Shown in pieces: positions 24,281 through 31,738 of a stretch of DNA of 34,604 nucleotides (within the stretch, counting starts at the first letter, position 1; the number at the start of each line of letters is the position of its first letter). Source of the stretch: JAWUVP01 sp034112285 (GTDB lineage Bacteria; Pseudomonadota; Gammaproteobacteria; JABDGN01); the NCBI GenBank assembly GCA_034112285.1, contig JAWUVP010000058.1, forward strand, positions 1 through 34,604. Direction: 5' to 3'. The position numbers and the translations under genes are program-made. The notes beneath the pieces are model-generated. The model did no database searches. It had not been told where the DNA came from and saw nothing but the letters and a program-made list of their open reading frames with translations.

Positions 24281-24443
24281 CATTGCCAGCAAGCTAGGCC
24301 ATTTGCATCAACGTGCTTCTTATCACTGTAATGTGAAGGGGCTATATTTGGCCTGTTTTGCCTGAAAATCCATGATTTGGGCACCATAATAAGGGTTTAA
24401 TGCGCCCTTCAGTGTTATTTACGCAATTACTGTGCGAAACCAC

Positions 24444-24472
24444 TTGTAAGATCCTCTGGATTTATGTAGAAT
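24444..24472 (+). promoter_or_regulatory. rplM-rpsI promoter
   Basis: TTGTAA (24444-24449), a 17-nt spacer and TAGAAT (24467-24472) give a sigma-70 promoter with transcription start near 24479. This leaves a leader of about 60 nt that is largely occupied by two hairpins. Confidence 0.75.
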
Positions 24473-24487
24473 TCGTCTTCTTTTCGA

Positions 24488-24519
24488 CCCCGTGACTTCG
24501 GGGCACCTTGGTTAAGGTG
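24488..24519 (+). promoter_or_regulatory. Two adjacent hairpins in the rplM leader (possible L13 autoregulation site)
   Basis: Stem 1 is CCCCG/CGGGG with a 6-nt loop (24488-24503). Stem 2 follows with no gap: CACCTT/AAGGTG with a GGTT loop (24504-24519). They end just before the AGG ribosome binding site (24528-24530) and the rplM ATG at 24541. Ribosomal protein L13 is known to repress its own rplM-rpsI mRNA in E. coli, so a translational operator here is plausible but inferred. Confidence 0.55.
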
Positions 24520-24540
24520 TACATAATAGGTAATACATAC

Positions 24541-24981
24541 ATGACTATGACACAAAGCACAAAGAGCGCTAATGCAGAAACCGTCAAGAGTGACTGGTAT
24601 ATTGTTGACGCTACAGATAAAGTTTTAGGCCGTTTAGCAACTGAGGTTGCTAGCCGATTACGCGGCAAACATAAGACAGAATATACGCCACACGTGGATA
24701 CAGGTGATTACATGATTGTGACCAATGTAGACAAAATACGTGTTACCGGTAACAAAGCCAAAAAGAAAATATATTATCGCCATACAGGTTACCCTGGTGG
24801 TATCAAGCAAATCACCTTTGAAAAGCTGCTCGCCCTAAGACCTGAAATGGTTATTGAAAAAGCTGTTAAAGGAATGTTGCCTAAAGGTCCTTTGGGTTAC
24901 AAAATGTTTGAAAAATTGAAAGTTTATGCAGGTAGCGAGCATCCTCATGCTGCACAACAACCCAAAACCTTAGAAGTTTAA
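24541..24981 (+). CDS. rplM: 50S ribosomal protein L13
   Basis: A 146-residue L13 with DWYIVDATDKVLGRLATEVA, RGKHKTEYTPHVDTGDYMIV, the YYRHTGYPGG loop and GMLPKGPLGYKMFEKLKVY, ending HPHAAQQPKTLEV. The frame extends upstream to a GTG at 24508, but this would run through the leader hairpins. I chose the ATG at 24541, which follows an AGG ribosome binding site by 10 nt; an ATG at 24547 is a close alternative. It is followed by rpsI after 11 nt, the conserved L13-S9 operon. Confidence 0.97.
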   Translation: MTMTQSTKSANAETVKSDWYIVDATDKVLGRLATEVASRLRGKHKTEYTPHVDTGDYMIVTNVDKIRVTGNKAKKKIYYRHTGYPGGIKQITFEKLLALRPEMVIEKAVKGMLPKGPLGYKMFEKLKVYAGSEHPHAAQQPKTLEV

Positions 24982-24992
24982 GCGAGAAATTC

Positions 24993-25433
24993 ATGGCAAA
25001 AGCAAAAGCAAACGCAAACTATACACATAACTCAGTGGGTCGTCGTAAAACGGCATCGGCTCGAGTTTACATTAAACCTGGTACAGGCAGTATTCAAATC
25101 AATGGTAAAACATTAGAACAATACTTTGGCCGGGAAACAGCTCGCATGGTGGTCTGCCAACCTATCGAATTAATTGAAGCCGCTAAGGGCTTTGATTACT
25201 ACATTACCGCTACAGGCGGCGGTGCTAGTGGTCAAGCTGGCGCGATTCGCCACGGCATTGCCCGTGCTTTGATTAAGTTTGACGAAAGTAACGGTACTGA
25301 TGGTAATGATCCTAGCTCATTCCGTCGTATCTTGCGTATTGCCGGTTTTGTTACTCGTGATGCACGTGAAGTTGAACGTAAGAAAGTGGGTTTACGCAAA
25401 GCGCGTAAGGCAACTCAGTTCTCGAAACGTTAA
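24993..25433 (+). CDS. rpsI: 30S ribosomal protein S9
   Basis: A 146-residue S9 with VGRRKTASARVYIKPGTGSI, GGGASGQAGAIRHGIARAL and the C-terminal ERKKVGLRKARKATQFSKR tail whose final Arg reaches the P-site tRNA. It is longer than the usual ~130 residues because of an N-terminal AKAKANANYTHN extension and a few extra residues (DESNGTDGNDPSS) in the loop before RRILRIAG. It ends the rplM-rpsI operon at a strong terminator. Confidence 0.97.
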   Translation: MAKAKANANYTHNSVGRRKTASARVYIKPGTGSIQINGKTLEQYFGRETARMVVCQPIELIEAAKGFDYYITATGGGASGQAGAIRHGIARALIKFDESNGTDGNDPSSFRRILRIAGFVTRDAREVERKKVGLRKARKATQFSKR

Positions 25434-25450
25434 TTCGCGACGTTATTGGC

Positions 25451-25478
25451 AAAAAGCCCACGTTACGTGGGCTTTTTT
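25451..25478 (+). terminator. Rho-independent terminator of rplM-rpsI
   Basis: AAAAAGCCCACG, loop TTA, CGTGGGCTTTTT with a following T: a 12-bp stem and T run, 17 nt after the rpsI stop. Confidence 0.92.
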
Positions 25479-25498
25479 GTGTTATTTTATGTGCAAAT

Positions 25499-25528
25499 TT
25501 GCTGTGAAAAGCTCTTTTCTGTTATAAT
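25499..25528 (+). promoter_or_regulatory. sspAB promoter
   Basis: TTGCTG (25499-25504), an 18-nt spacer and a perfect TATAAT (25523-25528). The predicted start near 25535 leaves a leader of about 27 nt with AGGAG at 25549-25553, 8 nt before the GTG start of sspA. Confidence 0.75.
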
Positions 25529-25561
25529 CGCCCGCTATTTTACCTACTAGGAGAACATCTC

Positions 25562-26182
25562 GTGTCACTACCTAATCGTCGTTCAGTAATGACTTTATTT
25601 TCAGGCCGCCTCGATATTTACAGTCATCAAGTCCGCGTGGTCTTGGGAGAAAAAAGCATCACCGCTGATGTGATTGATGTTGATCCAAATCATAAGCCTG
25701 AAGATTTGATTGATTTAAACCCTTACAACACCTTGCCGACCTTAGTGGACCGTGATTTGGTGTTATATGAATCAAACATCATTATGGAATACCTGGATGA
25801 GCGTTTCCCGCATCCGCCTTTGTTGCCCGTGTATCCGGTAGCGCGTGCTAAAAGCCGCTTATTGGTTTACCGCATGCAGCATGACTGGTTTAGCTTATAT
25901 GATTTAATTGTTTCAAAAGACCAAGCCAGTGCCGAACGCGCACGTGAAGAATTAACCGAAAGCTTAATTGCAGTGGCACCAGCTTTTAAAGACAAAGACT
26001 TTTTCATGAGTGATGAAATTTCTTTAGTTGATTGCTACCTGTTGCCTTTGTTGTGGCGCTTGCCGGAATTGGGTATCAGCTTACCAGAAGCTGCAGATCC
26101 CATTTGCGACTATGCCGATCGTCTGTTTGCCCGTGAAGGTTTTCAAGCCAGCTTGTCAGAAGCTGAACGCGAATTACGCTAA
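25562..26182 (+). CDS. sspA: Stringent starvation protein A
   Basis: A 206-residue GST-fold protein that binds RNA polymerase with sigma-70. It closely follows E. coli SspA: NRRSVMTLFSGRLDIYSHQV, LIDLNPYNTLPTLVDRDL, IIMEYLDERFPHPPLLPVYP, and the C-terminal half with LSDEFSLVDCYL-like DEISLVDCYLLPLLWRLPEL. The start is a GTG, fixed by AGGAG 8 nt upstream and by the match of residues 4-15 to SspA; the next ATG (25589) would cut into the conserved fold. sspB follows after 16 nt. In many gammaproteobacteria petABC lies between rpsI and sspA; it is absent here. Confidence 0.96.
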   Translation: MSLPNRRSVMTLFSGRLDIYSHQVRVVLGEKSITADVIDVDPNHKPEDLIDLNPYNTLPTLVDRDLVLYESNIIMEYLDERFPHPPLLPVYPVARAKSRLLVYRMQHDWFSLYDLIVSKDQASAERAREELTESLIAVAPAFKDKDFFMSDEISLVDCYLLPLLWRLPELGISLPEAADPICDYADRLFAREGFQASLSEAERELR

Positions 26183-26198
26183 TTTAAGGTGAAAGATA

Positions 26199-26621
26199 AT
26201 GGAAGCTGAATTACAAACTTTAACTTCAACCAAGCCGTATTTGGTACGTGCTTTGTACGAATGGATTACTGACAACGAATGTACGCCCTATATTATTGTC
26301 AACGCCGAAGCCGATGACGTGGAAGTGCCAAGCCAATATGTGGAAGAAGGACGGATTATTCTTAACGTGTCAGAAGACGCGGTGCGTGATTTACAAATTA
26401 CCAATGATTTTCTAGAATTTAACGCACGCTTCAATGGTGTGGCCACACAGGTTTACACGCCTATTGCTGCTATTTTAGCTATATATGCTCAAGAAAATGG
26501 TCATGGCATGGTGTTTAGTGAAGATGATTTATCTGCACCACCGCCAGAAGGTCCTAAAGTTGGGCGTGATATTAAGCGGCCTGATCCAAGCAGTAAGCCT
26601 AGTTTTAAAATTATAAAGTAA
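26199..26621 (+). CDS. sspB: SspB, ClpXP specificity-enhancing factor
   Basis: A 140-residue adaptor that delivers ssrA-tagged proteins to ClpXP. The N-terminal SspB domain has KPYLVRALYEWITDNECTPYI, FNARFNGVA and the IYAQENGHGMVF strand. A flexible linker rich in Pro and acidic residues leads to the C-terminal ClpX-docking tail, KPSFKIIK, equivalent to the E. coli RPxLxVVK-type tail. The gene is coupled to sspA with an AAGGTG ribosome binding site. Confidence 0.95.
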   Translation: MEAELQTLTSTKPYLVRALYEWITDNECTPYIIVNAEADDVEVPSQYVEEGRIILNVSEDAVRDLQITNDFLEFNARFNGVATQVYTPIAAILAIYAQENGHGMVFSEDDLSAPPPEGPKVGRDIKRPDPSSKPSFKIIK

Positions 26622-26633
26622 GTTTTAACGCCT

Positions 26634-26686
26634 GCCATTGCGAGAAGCGCGTCGCTACTACCCTCCTCGCAACGACGTGCTTACTT
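26634..26686. repeat. Degenerate REP-like inverted element, possibly also a terminator
   Basis: TTGCGAG (26638-26644) pairs with CTCGCAA (26666-26672), with an inner AGCG/CGCT stem between them. The halves resemble the ATTGCGAGGAGCG...GCGACG REP-like elements at 13830-13921 placed head to head. A T run follows at about 26685, so it may also end the sspAB transcript. Confidence 0.6.
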
Positions 26687-26725
26687 TTTTGAATACAAAC
26701 ATCCTTCACGCGGGATACCCAATTA

Positions 26726-27748
26726 ATGTTAATACTCGCCATCGAAACCTCATGTGACGATACCGCTGTTGCCATTTATCACAGCCAACAAGGCTTGTTA
26801 GCGCATGCGCAATATAGCCAAATTGAGCTTTACAATGAATTTGGTGGTGTGGTGCCCGAGTTAGCTTCACGCGATCACGCACGTAAGCTTCTCCCCCTGA
26901 TTAAACACAGCTTAAAGCAAGCCAATAAAACCTTGAGCGACTTAAATGCGATTGCTTATACTAGTGGCCCAGGCTTAGTGGGCGCCTTACTCACCGGCAG
27001 TGCCGTGGGCAGCAGCTTGGCTTATGGCCTTGGTATTCCCAGTATTGGAGTCCATCATATGGAAGGGCATTTGCTGGCGCCCATGTTAGAAGCTAAGGCC
27101 GCAAAACCTCCCTTTGTGGCATTATTGGTGTCCGGCGGCCATACCTTGTTGGTTTGCGTTAATAAAATTGGTGACTATCAAATTTTAGGCGAATCACTTG
27201 ATGACGCAGCGGGAGAAGCGTTTGACAAAACCGCAAAATTATTAGGCTTAGGTTATCCCGGTGGGCCAGCACTATCCAAATTAGCCGAGCAAGGTGATAC
27301 CAGCGTTTATAAATTCCCCCGGCCAATGACCAACCGCCCGGGTTGCGATTTTAGCTTTAGTGGTTTGAAAACCTTTGCGTTAAATACTTGGCAAAAATGC
27401 ACGCAAACCGAACAAGATAAGGCAAATATTGCCCGGGCATTCGAAGATGCCGTGGTTGATACGATGCTGATAAAATGCAAACGCGCTCTAGAACAAACCG
27501 GGTTTAGCCAGCTTGTGGTGGCGGGCGGCGTTAGCGCCAATAAGCAACTACGCGCTAAGCTAGCCGAGCTAATGGCCCAGCGTGAGGGTGAAGTGTTTTA
27601 CCCCCGCTTAGAATTTTGCACCGACAATGCCGCCATGATTGCTTATGCTGGTTGTCAGCGTTTGTTGGCCGGCCAACAAGATAGCCTGAACATTAACGTC
27701 CGCCCACGCTGGCCATTGACGGAATTAGTGAAAATAACAGGAGATTAA
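26726..27748 (+). CDS. tsaD: TsaD, tRNA N6-threonylcarbamoyladenosine synthase catalytic subunit
   Basis: A 340-residue ASKHA-fold enzyme that transfers the threonylcarbamoyl group to A37 of ANN-decoding tRNAs. It shows AIETSCDDTAVAIY, GGVVPELASRDH, the metal-binding HHMEGH (His111 and His115), LLVSGGHT, LGESLDDAAGEAFDK, the FSFSGLKT segment, VAGGVSANKQLR and CTDNAAMIAYAG. All are as expected for a full-length, active TsaD. The FAD-monooxygenase remnant starts 2 nt after the stop and uses the GGAGA at the tsaD 3' end as its ribosome binding site. Confidence 0.97.
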   Translation: MLILAIETSCDDTAVAIYHSQQGLLAHAQYSQIELYNEFGGVVPELASRDHARKLLPLIKHSLKQANKTLSDLNAIAYTSGPGLVGALLTGSAVGSSLAYGLGIPSIGVHHMEGHLLAPMLEAKAAKPPFVALLVSGGHTLLVCVNKIGDYQILGESLDDAAGEAFDKTAKLLGLGYPGGPALSKLAEQGDTSVYKFPRPMTNRPGCDFSFSGLKTFALNTWQKCTQTEQDKANIARAFEDAVVDTMLIKCKRALEQTGFSQLVVAGGVSANKQLRAKLAELMAQREGEVFYPRLEFCTDNAAMIAYAGCQRLLAGQQDSLNINVRPRWPLTELVKITGD

Positions 27749-27750
27749 CC

Positions 27751-28847
27751 ATGAAAATTGCAATTGTAGGTGGCGGTGTCAATGGCTTAGCTTTGTATCT
27801 GTTCTTAAAAAAGTTTGACTTAAGCGCAACGATTTATGAACAAGAAAAAGAGCCGCGCGTCGATGGTACCGGTATTTGTGTTTGGACGGAAGGGGTGCAA
27901 ATTTTAGCGGGTTTATCTTCTGTAGGCGCAGTAAAAAAGATTATAAATCCGTAAGTGAACTTCTTACGCTAACAGCAAACGGACAAAATAAGCTTAATCA
28001 ACTTAATGTGGAAGATATTTCCCCACATGCTATTGCGCCCATGGCGGGTGTTCATCGTAAGGATATTTTGAACTTACTATTGGAGCAGGTTGCGCCGGCT
28101 GATTTGCAGTGTGGGAAGAAATTACGAGCGATGGCTGGGGGAGGCTTACAGTTTGAAGATGGCTCAAGCGCTGTAGCAGATGTAATCATTGGTGCTGATG
28201 GTATTTATTCCACAGTCCGTGAGCATATTTTTCCGGGGCAAACCTATACAGATTCGGGAGTAACCTGTTGCCGAGGAATTGTTGATTTCAGAACAGGGAC
28301 GATTGCCGATGCAGGTCTTTATGTTTTCTCTGGCGATAAATCGCGCATCGTGACATATACAACGAACCGAGAAAGCCAGCAAAAATATTGGTTTGCTGCT
28401 AGTTCTAGGAATGAATTAACAGATAAAGCGAGTGTCTTAGCCCAGTTCGAGGCGTATCATCCTGATTTATTGAAGATGATAGAGCAGACGCCAGATGAAA
28501 ATATTATTGCTTCAAAATTGAATGAATTAAAACCTATGCCGACTTGGAGCAAAGATAATGTGACGTTGGTAGGTGATGCCTGCTGCGCCGCTTTACCCAC
28601 CATGGCGATTGGTTTTTCGTTGGGTTTAGAAAATGCTTTTATTCTCGCCCAATGCTTAGCCACCAATTACTATAAACCCGCGCGCGCCTTTGCACGCTAT
28701 GAAGCACGTTGTTTAACGCGTTCAAATAGATTAATGACACTTACCGCGGCGGTAAATAAAATGGTTTACCATAGTGGTATTGATCCAGCAGCATTAGCTG
28801 CTCTGTATAAGCAGTTTTTTGTTGCGATTAATCAATCACCTTTTTAA
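27751..28847 (+). pseudogene. FAD-dependent monooxygenase interrupted by a -1 frameshift
   Basis: Two overlapping frames together encode one flavoprotein hydroxylase-type protein of 365 residues if joined. Frame 1 (27751-27954) has the FAD-binding MKIAIVGGGVNGLALYLFLK and EQEK, then stops at TAA 27952-27954. The -1 frame continues from 27939 with HRKDILNLLLEQ, the DG motif IIGADGIYSTVR and the GD motif LVGDACCAALPTMAIGFSLG, so everything after residue 63 is intact. The break coincides with GTA AAA AAG, a run of six A. It may be a single-base loss (real or a sequencing error in the A run), or a programmed -1 slip at A_AAA_AAG. The conserved motifs on both sides argue for a recent change or a working frameshift. 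The substrate is unknown. Confidence 0.85.
27933..27968 (+). other. A_AAA_AAG slippery heptamer with downstream stem-loop
   Basis: The heptamer at 27933-27939 is in the correct phase (GTA AAA AAG), and a -1 slip leads exactly into the frame that encodes the rest of the protein. Ten nt downstream, CGTAAG (27950-27955) and CTTACG (27963-27968) form a 6-bp stem with a 7-nt loop. An AGG stands about 6 nt upstream of the heptamer. These are the parts of dnaX-type -1 frameshift sites, but the stem is short and the A run alone could reflect a mutation. Confidence 0.5.
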
Positions 28848-28866
28848 TTAAAGAGGGAGTATACAA

Positions 28867-29280
28867 ATGAAGAGTCTTTCAAGCGCCAATATCAATCACA
28901 TTGGTCTCATCGTTTCAAATATTGATAACGCCAGAACTTTTTATTCCGATACGCTCGGATTAGAACAGCTGGAAAGGCCTAATTTTAAAATTAAAGGTCT
29001 TTGGTACAAGCTTGGTGAGTGCGCGTTACACTTGATGTTACACGAGGACATGCAGCCCTCAAAAAGTCATCCACTTTCTGAGACGGTACAGCCAAATTTT
29101 GCCCTAGCTTTAAATGATGATGATTTTACTGCGCTAGTCAATAAGTTAGCGCTAGCGAAAGTTTGCTTAATTGGAGCAGGGGTTACAGAAATTAGGGCAG
29201 TTAAACAAGCTTTTTTCTATGATCCTGATGACAATATGATCGAAGTAAATAATGATGCGCCAGCCTTGCGTGACATGTGA
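28867..29280 (+). CDS. VOC superfamily (glyoxalase/dioxygenase-like) protein
   Basis: A 137-residue single vicinal-oxygen-chelate unit. NINHIGLIVSNIDNARTFYS carries the first metal-ligand His11, ALHLML has a second candidate His55, and the end has YDPDDNMIEVN with the closing Glu. This is the typical H...H...E metal set of a homodimeric VOC enzyme. It lies 19 nt after the FAD monooxygenase remnant with GAGGGAG as its ribosome binding site, so the two were probably an operon acting on one small molecule. The substrate cannot be told. Its stop lies 9 nt from the converging higA stop. Confidence 0.82.
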   Translation: MKSLSSANINHIGLIVSNIDNARTFYSDTLGLEQLERPNFKIKGLWYKLGECALHLMLHEDMQPSKSHPLSETVQPNFALALNDDDFTALVNKLALAKVCLIGAGVTEIRAVKQAFFYDPDDNMIEVNNDAPALRDM

Positions 29281-29289
29281 AAATCGCAG

Positions 29290-29622
29290 CTAAGTTTGGG
29301 CCGGCTGGAAGTTATTGCCCATTATATTCCCAAGAAATGAAACCTCTTTTGCAATTTTCTTTCCTGCTTTTTGCTCCACTACTTTTAAGTCATAACTATC
29401 TTGTAAGTTTAGCCAAAACTCAGGCTTTGAGCCAAAGAATTTACTTAAGCGTAAAGCTGTATCAGCAGAAATGGCGCGATTACCATTGAGTATCCCGGTA
29501 ATTCTATTGGGGGGAACGGCTAAGTGTTTAGCAAATTGACTTGCCGACATATTGTTTAATACTTCAAGCTCATCAGCTAATATTTCGCCTGGGTGTATAG
29601 GACGCATTTTGTTAATAGACAT
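29290..29622 (-). CDS. higA: HigA antitoxin (XRE/HTH family)
   Basis: A 110-residue DNA-binding antitoxin. It begins MRPIHPGEILADELEVLNNM after a short lead, the standard HigA opening, followed by the helix-turn-helix SASQFAKHLAVPPNRITGIL and the ALRLSKFFGSKPEFWLNLQ motif. It should neutralise HigB and repress the shared promoter. It follows higB by 17 nt with a GGAA ribosome binding site; the toxin-first order is characteristic of HigBA. The start ATG at 29622 is the best supported, and the internal Met6 is an alternative. Confidence 0.93.
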   Translation of the reverse strand: MSINKMRPIHPGEILADELEVLNNMSASQFAKHLAVPPNRITGILNGNRAISADTALRLSKFFGSKPEFWLNLQDSYDLKVVEQKAGKKIAKEVSFLGNIMGNNFQPAQT

Positions 29623-29639
29623 AATTCATTTCCTTTATT

Positions 29640-29918
29640 TTAATGGTAATCGACGATTTCAGTTTCAATGACGTCGTCTGTATCCCATTTGAAGCAGATT
29701 CGCCATTGCTGATTAATTCTAATACTATACTGTCCTTTACGGTTACCTTTGAGTGCTTCAAAACGATTGCTAGGCAGTGTGCGTAAATCATCTATGCAGG
29801 TTGCTGAGTCCAGTATTTGTAATCGTCGTTCAGCTTGCTTGCGGAAAGATAGCCATTTTTTGGTACACTTACCCAGAAATAACTGTTTTGTATCTTTCGT
29901 TTTAAAGCTTTTAATCAT
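29640..29918 (-). CDS. higB: HigB toxin (RelE superfamily mRNA interferase)
   Basis: A 92-residue toxin that, in the family, cleaves translated mRNA on the ribosome. MIKSFKTKDTKQLF, RRLQILDSATCIDDL, the LKGNRKGQYSIRINQQWRIC core and the ending ETEIVDYH are typical HigB features, including the conserved His near the C-terminus. It is full length. There is no Shine-Dalgarno sequence, and the -10 box ends only 6 nt before the ATG, so the mRNA is predicted to be leaderless. HigA repression would act at the palindrome overlapping the -35. Confidence 0.92.
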   Translation of the reverse strand: MIKSFKTKDTKQLFLGKCTKKWLSFRKQAERRLQILDSATCIDDLRTLPSNRFEALKGNRKGQYSIRINQQWRICFKWDTDDVIETEIVDYH

Positions 29919-29924
29919 CTGTTA

Positions 29925-29960
29925 AGTATAGCATGGTTATGCGTTACGTCAAGCGTAACG
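29925..29960 (-). promoter_or_regulatory. higBA promoter with operator palindrome
   Basis: Read on the minus strand: TTGACG (29952 to 29947), a 16-nt spacer, TATACT (29930 to 29925), then 6 nt and the higB ATG. The inverted repeat CGTTACG-CTTGA-CGTAACG (29960 to 29942) encloses the -35, well placed for HigA autorepression. The predicted transcription start falls on the A of the start codon. Confidence 0.8.
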
Positions 29961-30043
29961 TGGCGAGGTGATAATCGATAATGTTTTTAGTATCTTTTAT
30001 AGTAGTGTTCATTGATTGAGATCAGCGAAGTTATTTCCCAATA

Positions 30044-30071
30044 AAAAAACCCGCCAATTGGCGGGTTTTTT
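30044..30071. terminator. Rho-independent terminator downstream of bor
   Basis: AAAAAACCCGCC, loop AATT, GGCGGGTTTTTT: a 12-bp perfect stem flanked by A and T runs, active in either direction in principle. It lies 16 nt beyond the leftward bor stop. Confidence 0.93.
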
Positions 30072-30086
30072 GTGCATAGTGCTAAA

Positions 30087-30380
30087 TTATTTAGAGCAAT
30101 ATACGCGTGCTTGACGTGGAGAGAAGATACCGAAAGTAAGGCCTTGTAATAAACCGTCAACAAAAGTTTGTTGAACTTCAGTTTTAACAACGTGCTTAGC
30201 ACCACCGCAAATAGCTGCAGCATTAACCGTTTGTGTTTGGCCAATACCATATACAAAGAAAGCTTGCATAGCATCTGTTTTAGGTGTTGTTACATCATGA
30301 TTGTTCAAAGTGAATGTTTGTGTGCTACAAGCAGCAAGCATCGTTGACAATGCGGCAACGGCGATTAGTTTCTTTATCAT
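30087..30380 (-). CDS. bor: Bor-family outer membrane lipoprotein
   Basis: A 97-residue predicted lipoprotein of the lambda Bor/Iss family. The signal peptide MIKKLIAVAALSTMLAAC ends in a lipobox (LAAC) with lipidated Cys18. The mature part has TFTLNN, FFVYGIGQTQTVNAAAICGG, KTEVQQTFVDGLLQGLTFGI and the closing ARVYCSK, which follow phage lambda Bor closely. Bor is expressed from lambda lysogens and linked to serum resistance. Here no other phage gene is near, so it is a stand-alone gene, perhaps a remnant of transfer or a resident family member. It has its own strong terminator. Confidence 0.88.
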   Translation of the reverse strand: MIKKLIAVAALSTMLAACSTQTFTLNNHDVTTPKTDAMQAFFVYGIGQTQTVNAAAICGGAKHVVKTEVQQTFVDGLLQGLTFGIFSPRQARVYCSK

Positions 30381-30476
30381 CTGATATTTTCTTTAGAATT
30401 AAATAATGTGAACATCAAGTATATAAATAAAAAAATTCATTTACAAGTATATTTACAAGCTTGCTCAAATTATGGA

Positions 30477-31709
30477 CTATGCTCCCATGATTCCACCATA
30501 CACGCCAAACAAAGCGGTCACGCCAAGAATGATCAACACCACCCAAAAGTAAGTGCCTTTGAGTTTATGTTCCTCGGGCAAGGCTTTAACGGCCAGTAAA
30601 AATAAGAAGGTTAAGACAATGGGTAACAGCAGGGCATTCATAACCTCAATGCCAATGTTTAAGTTGATTAAGTTAATGCCTGATGACACCAAGGCCGCAC
30701 CGGCAATTAAGGTTAAAACATAAATGCTGTAAAACCAGGGCGCATCTTTAGGGTGATATTCTAGTGAATGTTTGTAGCCAGTGACTTCGCCCAAGCCCCA
30801 AGCAGCGGTGAGTGACACGACAATGGCGGCAACAATGGAGGCGCCGGTCATGCCAATGGCAAAGAGTATTTTGCCGGCTACGGAGCCTAAAAATGGCGTT
30901 AGGGCTGATGATATTTGTTGTACTGTGTTAAGCGGCGCACCAGGGTTGGTTTTGCCAATAGTCGCGGCGGTGGTAATAAGCACTGCGGCCATTACCAATT
31001 GGGTAATCACGGCGCCTATGGCGGTGTCCCAACGTGCGGCTTTCATGTGGATTGGTTTTAAGCCTTTATCCACCACGGCCGATTGTTGATAAAAAATCAT
31101 CCATGGCATAATCACCGCGCCAATGTTGGCGGCAAAGAGAAATAAATATTGTGAGTTTTTGTATGGCACACTAATGATGCCGTGCCACATTTCTTTTAAA
31201 GAAGGGTTAGCCATCCAGGCGACGACGAAGAAAATAAGCTCGAACAAACCAAATAAAATGGCAATGCGCTCTACCGAGCGGTAGGAGCCGGTAATAGCAA
31301 TGATGGATAAAAAGGCGACGGATAAGACCATCATCACCCAAGTGGGCACCCCAAACAACGCGCCCACGCCGGCAAGGCCAGAGAATTCACTGATCATAGC
31401 GCCAATGCAGGTGATAATTAAGGTCGACACCGACAGCCAAGCCCAAAAGGTGCCAAAGCGATCTTTAATGAGCTCACCATGGCCTTTGCCAGTGTGAATG
31501 CCCAAGCGCACGGTCAGCTCTTGGGCAATGAAAACGATAGGCATTAAGATAAATTGTAGCAGTAGGAGTTTGTAACCCCACTGTGCTCCGCTTTGTGCAG
31601 CAGTGATAATGCTGCCGGCATCGGTGTCGGCCAGCATGACCACTAAACCGGGGCCAAAGACAACGAGCATGAGTGACCAGGTAGAAGGTCTGGCTTGGGT
31701 TTTTTTCAT
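30477..31709 (-). CDS. Nramp-family divalent metal transporter, atypical subgroup
   Basis: A 410-residue inner-membrane protein with about 11 helices of the LeuT-fold Nramp family. TM1 reads ADTDAGSIITAAQSGAQWGY, in which the canonical DPGN metal motif is DAGS (Asp30, Ala31, Gly32, Ser33). TM6 reads ANIGAVIMPWMIFYQQ, with MPW in place of MPH (Met201, Pro202, Trp203). GYKLLLLQF and the TM4-TM5 ITGSYRSVERIA loop support the family. The Asp and Met ligands remain, while the Asn is Ser, so metal selectivity may differ from MntH. The promoter overlaps a strong Fur-like palindrome, pointing to iron- or manganese-controlled expression. Confidence 0.85.
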   Translation of the reverse strand: MKKTQARPSTWSLMLVVFGPGLVVMLADTDAGSIITAAQSGAQWGYKLLLLQFILMPIVFIAQELTVRLGIHTGKGHGELIKDRFGTFWAWLSVSTLIITCIGAMISEFSGLAGVGALFGVPTWVMMVLSVAFLSIIAITGSYRSVERIAILFGLFELIFFVVAWMANPSLKEMWHGIISVPYKNSQYLFLFAANIGAVIMPWMIFYQQSAVVDKGLKPIHMKAARWDTAIGAVITQLVMAAVLITTAATIGKTNPGAPLNTVQQISSALTPFLGSVAGKILFAIGMTGASIVAAIVVSLTAAWGLGEVTGYKHSLEYHPKDAPWFYSIYVLTLIAGAALVSSGINLINLNIGIEVMNALLLPIVLTFLFLLAVKALPEEHKLKGTYFWVVLIILGVTALFGVYGGIMGA

Positions 31710-31738
31710 GGTTGTATCCTTGAAATTAATGGTGGGTT

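Noticed and set aside
24281..24440. tRNA or small RNA gene between the ferredoxin and rplM
   Set aside because: No cloverleaf, CCA end or convincing promoter-terminator pair is visible; the region only holds the rplM promoter at its right end.
28164..28382. Minus-strand frames inside the FAD monooxygenase
   Set aside because: They are shadows of the coding strand, with no ribosome binding site or known motif.
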